A stretch of 64,000 nucleotides of DNA, from NCBI RefSeq assembly GCF_014534655.1, contig NZ_JACVVD010000001.1:1073318-1137317 (forward strand), read 5' to 3'. The notes under the pieces are model-generated. The model saw only the letters and a list, made by a program, of their open reading frames with translations. It had not been told where the DNA came from and did no database searches. This stretch comes from Paenibacillus sedimenti. GTDB lineage: Bacteria > Bacillota > Bacilli > Paenibacillales > NBRC-103111. Position numbers and translations under genes: made by a program. Within the stretch, counting starts at the first letter, position 1. Each line of letters starts with the position of its first letter. Below, in pieces: positions 36,104-44,161 of this stretch.

Positions 36104-36450
36104 TTCATATTTATTTAGACGATCTGCGGCCTTGTCCGCAAGGCTTCGCATTAGCTAAAAACGCAGAAGAGTGCATCATGATGCTGGACACATGTGAAGT
36201 GGATATTCTGTCATTAGATCATGATCTTGGCTGGGGGACGCAGCAAACGGGTATGGATGTTGTGCTTTGGATGATTCAAAAGAGAATTTTTCCGAGAAGC
36301 ATTTACATTCATACCTCAAGCCCGTCAGCATGTACAAATATGTATCAAATGCTCTACTCGGTCAAGCCCGAAACGGTGAAGCTTTATCCGGGACGCATTC
36401 CGGACGATGTGCTCTGGCAAATTGCCACGGGAACGCATAAAAACGGTTAG
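36100..36450 (+). CDS. Cyclic-phosphate-processing receiver (cREC-like) protein
   Basis: A 116-aa single-domain protein resembling the cREC family: IYLDDLRPCPQGFALAKNAEECI near the N-terminus and the ILSLDHDLGWGTQQTGMDVVLWM block. LDD and LDHDLG supply clustered acidic residues as in receiver-like folds, and a late HTSSPSACTNMYQ segment follows. The family has been proposed to process cyclic phosphates in RNA repair settings; direct activity is not known to me. It overlaps nfo by four bases (ATGA), which ties it to nucleic-acid end repair here. Confidence 0.72.
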   Translation: MIHIYLDDLRPCPQGFALAKNAEECIMMLDTCEVDILSLDHDLGWGTQQTGMDVVLWMIQKRIFPRSIYIHTSSPSACTNMYQMLYSVKPETVKLYPGRIPDDVLWQIATGTHKNG

Positions 36451-36474
36451 TCAGCGAAAGGAATTGATGCAATT

Positions 36475-37248
36475 ATGATCCATTTATCCGGCATACATTT
36501 TATTCGTCAAGAACGGCACATCCTGGAGGATGTGAATTTGCATATGAACCCCGGTGAGCACTGGGTTTTGTTAGGACGCAACGGCTCAGGTAAGACTACT
36601 TTACTGGAATTGATGAACGGCTATGAGTTTCCGAGCAGAGGTACAGTAGAGGTTTTGGGTAACCGTTATGGGCAGTGTGATGTGAGGGAAGTACGCAAGA
36701 ATATTGGGTACATCTCTCAATCGCTCTTCGAAAAGCTTAACCTCACCGATCCCGTGTGGGAAGTTGTCGCGACTGGAGAATATGCCTACCTGCGTTTTTA
36801 TCAGGAAATACCGCAAGAAGTCAAAGAGCGTGCGCTTCTTAAGCTGGAGCAGGTTCGTATTCCACATTTGGCTGATCAACCGCTCGGCACGCTTTCGCAA
36901 GGAGAACGAAAGAAAGTCATGCTCGCCCGCTCGCTGATGATGAAGCCTTCCATTCTTATTATGGATGAGCCGGCTGCAGGCTTGGATTTGTACGAAAGAG
37001 AGCGTTTGCTGACAGATATTAATGATCTCAGCCGGCAGGATATCATGGTCGTCTATGTGACTCATCATATCGAAGAAATTATTCCCTTATTCACGCATGT
37101 CGCTCTCATTGAACAAGGTAAGCTGATTGCTGCTGGACGCAAGGAAGAGGTATTGACGCCAGAAAATGTGCATCGAGCCTTCGGTGTTAACATCACATTG
37201 GAGTGGTTCCAGGAACGCCCCTGGATCAGAGTCATTGAATCAAAATAG
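36475..37248 (+). CDS. ABC transporter ATP-binding protein (YlmA-like)
   Basis: A 257-aa single ABC ATPase with Walker A GRNGSGKTTL (about 34-43), Q-loop YISQSLF, signature LSQGERKK, Walker B ILIMDEPAAGLD and the H-loop TH. The short spacing and DEPAAGLD resemble the YlmA/ModF-like ATPases. No permease or binding-protein gene is adjacent, so either it pairs with a distant permease or has a non-transport role. Confidence 0.82.
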   Translation: MIHLSGIHFIRQERHILEDVNLHMNPGEHWVLLGRNGSGKTTLLELMNGYEFPSRGTVEVLGNRYGQCDVREVRKNIGYISQSLFEKLNLTDPVWEVVATGEYAYLRFYQEIPQEVKERALLKLEQVRIPHLADQPLGTLSQGERKKVMLARSLMMKPSILIMDEPAAGLDLYERERLLTDINDLSRQDIMVVYVTHHIEEIIPLFTHVALIEQGKLIAAGRKEEVLTPENVHRAFGVNITLEWFQERPWIRVIESK

Positions 37249-37294
37249 CAGACTACATAAATTAAGTGTTTAACTACCTTTAAAGGATGCGGCT

Positions 37295-38332
37295 ATGACA
37301 ATATTAGCAAAATGTATCGGAACTTCTAATCACGGGTTTGCCCAGTATGCTCAAGAAGAAATTCGCAGGTTGTTTCCTGCGGCTAAGTTTACGTTGCTGG
37401 TGCCGACGGAAGTCTTCATGTTCGAAGTACCAATGGAAGTTCAAGAAGTTTTAACGGCAATTAAAGAGCAAGAGCCTATTTTTCTCAGACACGTGCAGCC
37501 TGTACATCACGAGTGGGATTTAAGCCGTTCCGACACGGATTTGGATCAGCTTAAAACCTGGCTTGGACAAGTTGTATCATTAGGGCTGATCGGCCACGGT
37601 GAAAAAATAGCGGTTCAAGTCCGAAAAGAAGAACGTGCTGACGTTCCTTACGCTCCGTTTGCCGTTAAGGCTGCTCTGGATGAAGTGATTGTGTCCGAGT
37701 TGCGCTCGGAGCCTGTCGTACGGCAGTCGGACCGGATTGTATCCGTGTATATAAGCGCGAACAAGCTGTTTGCCGGCATATCCAAACCTGCGGATAATTT
37801 GTCCGACTGGTCAGGCGGAGCGATTCGATTTCATAAGGAAGAAGACCAAATTTCACGGGCAAAGTTTAAGCTTTTGGAAGCTGAGCAGCGGTTTGGTCTT
37901 GATTTTAGTTATGCGCGATCGGCACTTGACATTGGTGCGGCTCCTGGAGGTTGGACGTCCTTCTTGCTGGAACGCGGTTTACGTGTGACGGCCATTGATC
38001 CTGCTGCCATGCATCCGAGCTTGTACGGCAATCCGATGCTCACCATCCATAAGAAAAATGCAGGAGACGTGAAGCTGCGACAGGATGAATTTGATTTGCT
38101 TGTTTGTGATATGAGCTGGAGTCCGCGTCAAATGGGCCGCCTTGTCGCTGATTTACTTTACGCTCTTCAGAGCGGCGGAACTGCGATCATTACGGTAAAG
38201 CTGATGCACAAAAAGCCATTTCAAACGATTCGCGAGCTCATGCAAATGTTCGAGCCGTCACTCTTCCTGATCAAAGCCAAGCAATTGTTCCACAATCGCG
38301 AGGAGCTAACACTTTACCTGCAAAAGATGTAG
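37295..38332 (+). CDS. RlmM-like FtsJ-fold RNA methyltransferase
   Basis: A 345-aa protein with a THUMP-like N-terminal region (VQPVHHEWDL ... IAVQVRKEE) and a C-terminal RrmJ/FtsJ methyltransferase domain. SAM binding is shown by ALDIGAAPGGWTSFLLERG. The K-D-K-E tetrad of 2'-O-methyltransferases is visible: Lys in RAKFKLLEA, Asp in LLVCDMSW, Lys in IITVKLM and Glu in NREELTLYL. In gamma-proteobacteria RlmM methylates C2498 of 23S rRNA; the substrate here is inferred. It stands between the ABC ATPase and the kinase locus. Confidence 0.82.
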   Translation: MTILAKCIGTSNHGFAQYAQEEIRRLFPAAKFTLLVPTEVFMFEVPMEVQEVLTAIKEQEPIFLRHVQPVHHEWDLSRSDTDLDQLKTWLGQVVSLGLIGHGEKIAVQVRKEERADVPYAPFAVKAALDEVIVSELRSEPVVRQSDRIVSVYISANKLFAGISKPADNLSDWSGGAIRFHKEEDQISRAKFKLLEAEQRFGLDFSYARSALDIGAAPGGWTSFLLERGLRVTAIDPAAMHPSLYGNPMLTIHKKNAGDVKLRQDEFDLLVCDMSWSPRQMGRLVADLLYALQSGGTAIITVKLMHKKPFQTIRELMQMFEPSLFLIKAKQLFHNREELTLYLQKM

Positions 38333-38350
38333 AAATTTGGAAATATTGTG

Positions 38351-38379
38351 TAGATTTTTATTCAGAGCCCTCTTATAAT
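38351..38379 (+). promoter_or_regulatory. Candidate promoter of the kinase gene
   Basis: TAGATT (38351-38356), 17 nt, perfect TATAAT (38374-38379). The -35 is weak. Confidence 0.45.
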
Positions 38380-38418
38380 CAAGGTAATTCTTACCTGATA
38401 AGGGGGCGATTTTTTATT

Positions 38419-40050
38419 GTGCAGAACAAGCAACAATTAATTGGTACAAGTATTGGGGGAAGATATCGGATCCACTCCTTGCTCGGACAAGGTGGAATGG
38501 GGCATGTTTATTTAGCTGAGGATTTGAAGCTTAAAGGTAAGAAATGGGCGGTTAAGGAAATCTTACTGGGCACGACTGATCCAGAGAGTTTTTTGGATGA
38601 AGCGGAAATGCTTGCAAGGCTTGGGCATCCACAGCTCCCGCAGTTGGTGGATTATTTTACGACGGATGATGGTAGTTGTTTCCTGGTCATGGACTATATA
38701 CAAGGCCCGACGTTACAAGATTTGTTCGAGGAAAAAGGTCGTCAGATGCCCGTTGTGCAGATCGTGGGCATTGCGCTTCAGTTATGCGATTTGTTTCACT
38801 ATCTGCATACCTTCAAGCCTCGTCCGATCATCTACCGCGATTTGAAACCGGCGAATGTGATGTTGGGGGAACTAGACCAGGTGAGGCTCATTGATTTTGG
38901 TGTGGCCAGGCATTATTCGCAAGAGAAGCAGTCGGACACGATGCAAATCGGCACGCTTGGCTTTGCGGCACCCGAACAATTTCTCGGGCTGCAGACAGAT
39001 CCTCGCTCTGATTTATTTACGCTTGGCGCAATGCTATATTATCTTCTTTCAGGAGGTCATTATGCTTATATCACTCAGAAGCCTATAGAACAAATTCGAA
39101 AAGGGCTCCCGGATGCTTTAACGTCGACCATCCAAATGCTTCTTCAAGAGCAGCCTCAGAACCGCTGCCAATCTGCATTAGAAGTCAAACACCGACTTCG
39201 TTCTCTTCATTCCGAGATGACGGAAGTTCGAATCCGGCAAGATTCAAGTTTGACCGCTGCTACAATCCCGGATAAGCTCATTGTGGTAGGAGGTTTATTT
39301 GCCGGTGTGGGGTCGACGTTTGCAGCGATTTCGCTAGCCCGAATTTTACATGCCAAGCAGATTCCTAACGCGGTTATTGAGCATCCTGCCAATGAGCCTG
39401 ATCTGTACATGCTTCTATACGGCGATCAAAGAGCACCCAAAGATTATATTTTCGCATCCACGGCATTAACCGGTCATACCGCAAATGAAACTACCCCGTG
39501 GACAAGCGGTTTTACGACATGGGTGCCCTTGCACCCGGAGGGTTTCCAGGGTGCTTGGCATCCGGCAGATTCATATCGACTTTTGCACACCATCAAAAAG
39601 CCGATCGTGCTGATGGACGTGTCCACTCACTGGGGAGACAGCACGGTTCAAGAGTTATGCCACAGTGCGGACGAAATAATTGTAGTACTCGATGCCTCTC
39701 CAGGTAAGTGCAACCGACCGAGTACACATGCACATTTGGCCTTGCTTGACTTGTACCGTAAACGTGGCAAGAAGATACATTTTGTAGCTAATCGTGCAGC
39801 GGCTGTGGGGCGTTTACATAGAGAGTGGGTAGACTCACTGCCTGCCGCTCCGATATGTACCATCCCTGAATTTCCATATGAGGTAGTGATGCGGGCAGTT
39901 TGGAAAGGTGCATGCATTCAGGATGAAGATCAGGTGTTGGAAAAGCTGGAAACTTCGTTAACTCCTCTTTTACAGCAGTTTTTGCCTGATGCCATCATCC
40001 GGCAAAGACGCTATCCATCTAGGAATACGATGTTTTCCCGATTCAAGTAG
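38419..40050 (+). CDS. Ser/Thr protein kinase fused to a degenerate MinD/TadZ-like domain
   Basis: A 543-aa cytosolic protein in two parts. Residues about 15-270 are a Hanks-type kinase: GQGGMG loop (23-28 region), Lys46 in WAVKE, catalytic YRDLKPAN (Asp141; Tyr replaces the His of HRD), DFG at Asp159, and AAPEQF. Residues about 285-515 look like a MinD/ParA fold: VVGGLFAGVGSTFAAISLA replaces the KGGVGKT loop and lacks both lysines, and IVLMDVSTHWGD and ADEIIVVLDAS match later ParA strands. So the second domain probably does not hydrolyse ATP and may instead bind a MinD-like partner such as the TadZ encoded downstream. No membrane helix or PASTA repeat is present. GTG 38419 is the start; AAGGGGG lies 12 nt upstream. 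Confidence 0.82.
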   Translation: MQNKQQLIGTSIGGRYRIHSLLGQGGMGHVYLAEDLKLKGKKWAVKEILLGTTDPESFLDEAEMLARLGHPQLPQLVDYFTTDDGSCFLVMDYIQGPTLQDLFEEKGRQMPVVQIVGIALQLCDLFHYLHTFKPRPIIYRDLKPANVMLGELDQVRLIDFGVARHYSQEKQSDTMQIGTLGFAAPEQFLGLQTDPRSDLFTLGAMLYYLLSGGHYAYITQKPIEQIRKGLPDALTSTIQMLLQEQPQNRCQSALEVKHRLRSLHSEMTEVRIRQDSSLTAATIPDKLIVVGGLFAGVGSTFAAISLARILHAKQIPNAVIEHPANEPDLYMLLYGDQRAPKDYIFASTALTGHTANETTPWTSGFTTWVPLHPEGFQGAWHPADSYRLLHTIKKPIVLMDVSTHWGDSTVQELCHSADEIIVVLDASPGKCNRPSTHAHLALLDLYRKRGKKIHFVANRAAAVGRLHREWVDSLPAAPICTIPEFPYEVVMRAVWKGACIQDEDQVLEKLETSLTPLLQQFLPDAIIRQRRYPSRNTMFSRFK

Positions 40051-40122
40051 GGGATTAGCAGCCAGGCGGAATTAAGTATGTTATTATATTCATAGAGATA
40101 AAATGAAGAGGGGCTAATTGAC

Positions 40123-40635
40123 TTGGAACAAAGATACGCCAGAGAATCCAGATGCTTCAAAACGTCTAGAATTTTCCCGACCGATGTGAATAATCACAAT
40201 ACGTTATTTGGCGGCAAGCTGATGTCGTACATCGATGACATTGCTTCCATTGCTGCCCATAAACATTGCCGTAGGTCCGTTGTGACGGCTTCCACGGATT
40301 CCGTCGATTTTCTGTACCCGATTCATACTTCGGATTCCGTATGCCTGGAATCGTTCGTGACGTGGACAGGCAAAAGCTCGATGGAAGTATTTGTAAAGGT
40401 AGTGACTGAGGACTTGAAGACTGGAGCGCGCAGAATTGCGGCGACCTCTTTTCTCACATTCGTAGCACTGGACGATAACAAAAGGCCGGTGGAAGTCCCG
40501 CATGTTGTGCCTGAAACCGAAGAAGAGATCAAGCTGCATGAGTCTGCACCCCATCGAGCGGAAATGCGTCGAATTCGTAGAGAAGAAAGTAAGAAGCTAG
40601 CAGGCTTTTTCACTATGAAATACCCTTGGGAATAA
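40123..40635 (+). CDS. Hotdog-fold acyl-CoA thioesterase (YkhA-like)
   Basis: A 170-aa acyl-CoA thioesterase of the YkhA/YciA group. It has the TDVNNHNTLFGGKLMSYIDDIASIAA segment with the catalytic Asp/Asn region of the hotdog helix, VTASTDSVDFLYPI and TWTGKSSMEVFVKV. TTG 40123 lies about 9 nt after AAGAGGGG. It sits between the kinase and the tad genes but looks like an ordinary metabolic gene, not part of the pilus machine. Confidence 0.87.
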   Translation: MEQRYARESRCFKTSRIFPTDVNNHNTLFGGKLMSYIDDIASIAAHKHCRRSVVTASTDSVDFLYPIHTSDSVCLESFVTWTGKSSMEVFVKVVTEDLKTGARRIAATSFLTFVALDDNKRPVEVPHVVPETEEEIKLHESAPHRAEMRRIRREESKKLAGFFTMKYPWE

Positions 40636-40641
40636 AAGGGA

Positions 40642-40669
40642 TTGATTTCTCGATGGATTGTGGTATAAT
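40642..40669 (+). promoter_or_regulatory. Strong promoter before the tad operon
   Basis: TTGATT (40642-40647), 16 nt, perfect TATAAT (40664-40669) with an extended -10 TGG. It lies downstream of the thioesterase gene and about 25 nt before a terminator-like hairpin. Confidence 0.65.
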
Positions 40670-40692
40670 TTGGGTAATTTAATACGACAAAA

Positions 40693-40748
40693 GCGGAAGC
40701 ACCGCTGATGGTTGAGATTCTATCTCTTCAATCAGCGAGTGCTTTTTT
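40693..40748 (+). terminator. Terminator/attenuator hairpin between promoter and tad operon
   Basis: AAGCAC (40697-40702) and GCTGA/TTGA pair with TCAA/TCAGC and GTGCTT (ending 40744), followed by TTTTTTG. A smaller hairpin GCGG-AAGCA-CCGC (40693-40705) overlaps its 5' arm, so the two are mutually exclusive. It ends thioesterase transcripts and also lies in the 5' leader of the strong promoter at 40642. Confidence 0.65.
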
Positions 40749-40783
40749 GTTTTTGACCGTACCTGATCTTAGGAGAGTGATGC

Positions 40784-40876
40784 ATGAATTCTGCAACCAC
40801 GACTCGAATTGCAATCGTGCTTGCGATTATCAGTTTTGTGCTGATCGGCAGCGGATTGTATGAGATGATCTTTTGA
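40784..40876 (+). CDS. Small hydrophobic peptide (30 aa) at the head of the tad operon
   Basis: ATG 40784 behind AGGAGAGTG encodes a short polar start (MNSATTTR), one membrane helix (IAIVLAIISFVLIGSGLY) and the end EMIF. The ribosome site and single clean helix suggest a real membrane peptide. It precedes tadZ by 28 nt. No homologue is known to me. Confidence 0.55.
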   Translation: MNSATTTRIAIVLAIISFVLIGSGLYEMIF

Positions 40877-40904
40877 ATTTTCTTTACTAGCGAAGGAGGA
40901 TATG

Positions 40905-42023
40905 ATGGGTAAAATTCAGCTTTTTGTGCTGGACGATGACTCCGTATATGTGGAACGGTTGGCTGCTTTCATTCGCAACTCGGAGTTCGCAGAGAAACTT
41001 CATGTGAAGCTTTTTACGAAGCTGGAATTCGTGATGGAGCTGCTTGATAGGCCGCAATGCGAAGGGATTTTGTTAATGTCGGAAGCTTATTTCCCGCAGC
41101 TAATGAACCGTTGTACTTCATTAATCAAAATTATATTAAGCGAAACAATTGCCAGCTCCAGCGATGCGGAGGCGAAAGTTCCATTCTTGTACCGTTACCA
41201 GTCTCTGCATCAACTGCTTTCCCGATTAGTGGCTTTTTATTGGGAGAAGCAGAAAACAGGTACGGCTCACGGATCGAGAAGTACGCAGGTGCTATCTATC
41301 TACAGCAGTGCCGGAAACAGCGGTAAGTCCATAACCGCTATTCATTTGGCGAAGCAGCTATCATTCCGGGGCGAACGCGTTTTTTACTTAAGTCTGGAGA
41401 CAGTTAGCTCGGCTTCATTGTGGCTGCAGGGAGATTTAGCTCGTTTTTCGCACATTTTATATTATTTGAAAAGTACACCGGAACTGCTCGGACCTAAGCT
41501 GGAGCTTCTCAAATCTTGCGATCAACGCCTTCGGATCGATTACATGGCACCGAAAGATCAAATTCGGGAAATGCAGGAGATGACCGGCGATGCTGTTCGC
41601 CTTTTAATTGAGGCGCTCACTGCACTGGATCAGTATGACTTTATCATTGTGGATTTAGAGGCGTCTGTTCATCCAAGAATCCTTAAAGCGCTAGAGTTAA
41701 GTGATCATATCCTATGGCTCTTACTGGATGATTTGAGTGATATGTTTAAAACACAAGCGTTGTACAAGCAAATAGGTTCACTACAGCAATTGCATTTTGT
41801 AATTAATAGATATACAGGCAAGCATTTGAATGATTTATCTGTCCTAGGAAATAACATTGTGAAAGGTCATCTTCCCTACATTCCTGAGTGGAAAAGTTTA
41901 CATACACCCGAGCAAGTATGGCAATCTGCTTTGTTTTCCGAACAGGTTTATGACATGTTTCACGCTTGCATTTCAGGACCCTTGACCTTTGATTTGAATG
42001 AAAAAGGAGCTGCAGCTTCATGA
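40905..42023 (+). CDS. tadZ: TadZ/CpaE-like protein: receiver-like domain plus MinD-like ATPase
   Basis: TadZ/CpaE proteins localise Tad pilus machines to a cell site. The N-terminal 110 residues look like an atypical receiver (IQLFVLDDDSVYVERLAAF, with an acidic DDD cluster but no clear phospho-acceptor strand end). Residues about 125-350 are a ParA/MinD fold with P-loop SSAGNSGKSITA, which keeps the catalytic Lys but not the signature Lys, and DFIIVDLEAS as the Walker B strand. ATG 40905 is preferred to 40902 by spacing from AAGGAGGA. It overlaps tadA by four bases. Confidence 0.82.
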   Translation: MGKIQLFVLDDDSVYVERLAAFIRNSEFAEKLHVKLFTKLEFVMELLDRPQCEGILLMSEAYFPQLMNRCTSLIKIILSETIASSSDAEAKVPFLYRYQSLHQLLSRLVAFYWEKQKTGTAHGSRSTQVLSIYSSAGNSGKSITAIHLAKQLSFRGERVFYLSLETVSSASLWLQGDLARFSHILYYLKSTPELLGPKLELLKSCDQRLRIDYMAPKDQIREMQEMTGDAVRLLIEALTALDQYDFIIVDLEASVHPRILKALELSDHILWLLLDDLSDMFKTQALYKQIGSLQQLHFVINRYTGKHLNDLSVLGNNIVKGHLPYIPEWKSLHTPEQVWQSALFSEQVYDMFHACISGPLTFDLNEKGAAAS

Positions 42024-43282
42024 ACCAGGCCTTGTTTCTCGATTTGAAGCAGCAAATCAAGGAGAGGCTGGACTTATCGAACGCTGTGAGTGATGCGCAG
42101 TTGATGGAGCTGATCGAAGAAGTTGTATTTTCCATTTCTGCGGATCAAACATGGACGTCGTGTGAGATGTATGAAGGCGTGAAGCGATTATTCAACTCAT
42201 TCCGAGGGCTCGATGTGCTTCAGCCGTTGTTGGATGATCCGTCGGTAACGGAGATTATGGTGAACGGGTACGAACATATTTTTATTGAGCAAAAAGGGGC
42301 TGTGGAGCGATATCCATATTCATTTGAAAGCGAGGAGAAGCTGGAAGACCTGATTCAGACGATTGTTGCTAAAGTCAACCGTATTGTGAACCAGGGCTCG
42401 CCCATCGTCGATGCGCGGCTCAAAGATGGCTCACGGGTTAACGTCGTACTCCCTCCAGCGTCGCTCAGCGGTCCGACAATTACGATTCGTAAATTTCCGG
42501 AGAAGCCGCTGCTCATGAAGGATTTAATCCGAATGGGCAGCATCTCGGAGGAAGTTGCAGAGTTGCTGCAAACGATGGTTGAATCCGGCTTTAATGTATT
42601 CATTGGCGGAGGAACCGGCTCAGGAAAGACGACATTTTTGAATGCTTTAAGTACTTGCATCCCTTCTGACGAAAGAATCATTACGATTGAAGATTCAGCC
42701 GAGCTGCAGATCCAGACCGTACCGAATATAGTCCGGATGGAAACCCGAAATGCTAATACGGAAGGCAAAGGCGAGATCACGATTCGCGATCTCATACGTA
42801 CTTCGCTGCGCATGCGGCCAAATCGCATCATTGTTGGTGAAGTTCGTGGGGCGGAAGCGCTTGATATGCTGCAGGCTATGAATACGGGCCACGACGGTTC
42901 GCTTAGCACCGGGCACGCCAACTCATCCGCTGATATGCTCAGTCGGCTTGAAACTATGGTTCTTAGCGGAGCTGCCCTTCCTGTAGAAGTTATCCGTAAA
43001 CAAATTGCTTCAGCGCTTGATATTATGATCCATCTCAGTAGAATTCGCGACCGTACTCGCAAAGTCACGGAAATTCATGAAGTGCTGGGTGTTGTGAATG
43101 GAGAGGTACAGCTGAATCCGCTTTTCATGTTCGAGGAAGCAGGTGAAACGGATGATCGGAAAGTAATCGGGAATCTTGTTCATACAGGCAATAGGCTGCG
43201 TAACATGCACAAAATACGGATGGCCGGTAAGCAACTTCCGGCTTGGTTTAGAATCGCTGAGGAGGAAGGTGCAAGCAAATGA
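42020..43282 (+). CDS. tadA: TadA/CpaF secretion ATPase
   Basis: The hexameric ATPase that powers Tad/Flp pilus assembly. The N-terminal domain has LLDDPSVTEIMVNGYEHIF. The ATPase core has Walker A GGGTGSGKTTFL (about 195-206), the Asp-box IITIEDSAEL, GEVRGAEALDMLQAM (Walker B) and the His-box GHDGSLSTGHANS. The family match is strong. It overlaps tadZ and tadB by ATGA junctions. Confidence 0.94.
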   Translation: MNQALFLDLKQQIKERLDLSNAVSDAQLMELIEEVVFSISADQTWTSCEMYEGVKRLFNSFRGLDVLQPLLDDPSVTEIMVNGYEHIFIEQKGAVERYPYSFESEEKLEDLIQTIVAKVNRIVNQGSPIVDARLKDGSRVNVVLPPASLSGPTITIRKFPEKPLLMKDLIRMGSISEEVAELLQTMVESGFNVFIGGGTGSGKTTFLNALSTCIPSDERIITIEDSAELQIQTVPNIVRMETRNANTEGKGEITIRDLIRTSLRMRPNRIIVGEVRGAEALDMLQAMNTGHDGSLSTGHANSSADMLSRLETMVLSGAALPVEVIRKQIASALDIMIHLSRIRDRTRKVTEIHEVLGVVNGEVQLNPLFMFEEAGETDDRKVIGNLVHTGNRLRNMHKIRMAGKQLPAWFRIAEEEGASK

Positions 43283-44160
43283 CTCTTGTGCTGATTGTAC
43301 TCTTAGTTGGCGTTTGCAGTTGGTTTCTTCTTTTGCAACTGGAGCGGAGAAGAGGTACAGGGGGAAATCAGGTATCGGGGCCAGAGGGTGGAGAACAAAC
43401 GTTTGCGCAATCGCATACACTTGTGGACTACGATGATTATCGGCTTACAACCAAAGAAAGGATTACGGCTATTGTAATGCTTGCTTTACCAGCTGTTGGT
43501 GTAGGTTATGTGTTCTATAAAAGTATCTTCCTGGCACTGGCTTTTGGGGCTGTAGGCTTACTTTTCCCGCGTATCCGAAGAAAACAATTGATTCTATTGC
43601 GTAAGAACAAGCTTCATGTGCAGTTCAAGCAAGCGCTTAGCTGTTTATCTTCATCCATGATAGCAGGGAAATCGATCGAAACTGCATTCCGCGAAGCATT
43701 GGAGGATATGAAGATGCTCTATCCAGACCCGAACTGCTTGATCGTCGTTGAGTTCGGCATCATTTGCAGAAGGGTGGAGAACGGCGAGCCGATTGAGGCA
43801 GCGTTGAAAAACTTTGCCGACCGCAGTCATTTGGAAGACGTCAGCAGCTTTACGGATGTTTTCCTTACATGTAAGCGTACTGGCGGCAATTTGGTTGAAG
43901 TGATGAAGCGAACCGCCGGCGTTATAGGGGAAAAGCTTGAAATCACACAGGATATTGCTGTCATGATTGCACAGAAACGATTTGAATCAAGAGTACTGCT
44001 TTTCGCACCTATTGTGATTGTAGCTATACTTGCCTTTACTTCGCCGGAATACATGGACCCTCTCTACACAGGCAGCGGTGTACTCATTATGACTGCGAGT
44101 TTGCTGCTTTTGGCTGCGTGTTATGGGCTCACTCAAAAAATTATGAATATCAAGGTGTAG
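43279..44160 (+). CDS. tadB: TadB-like inner-membrane platform protein (T2SSF family)
   Basis: One of two GspF/T2SSF-domain proteins that form the membrane platform on which TadA acts. The 293-aa protein has an N-terminal helix (1-20), a helix pair near 65-95 and C-terminal helices near 235-290. The cytosolic helical bundle in between contains FKQALSCLSSSMIAGKSIETAFREAL, the hallmark F-domain segment, and GNLVEVMKRTAGVIGEKL. It starts inside the tadA stop. Confidence 0.9.
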   Translation: MTLVLIVLLVGVCSWFLLLQLERRRGTGGNQVSGPEGGEQTFAQSHTLVDYDDYRLTTKERITAIVMLALPAVGVGYVFYKSIFLALAFGAVGLLFPRIRRKQLILLRKNKLHVQFKQALSCLSSSMIAGKSIETAFREALEDMKMLYPDPNCLIVVEFGIICRRVENGEPIEAALKNFADRSHLEDVSSFTDVFLTCKRTGGNLVEVMKRTAGVIGEKLEITQDIAVMIAQKRFESRVLLFAPIVIVAILAFTSPEYMDPLYTGSGVLIMTASLLLLAACYGLTQKIMNIKV

Positions 44161-44161
44161 C

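Noticed and set aside
40680..40750. Possible cyclic-di-GMP or other known riboswitch before tad genes
   Set aside because: No GEMM or other known aptamer consensus; only terminator and a small competing hairpin are visible.
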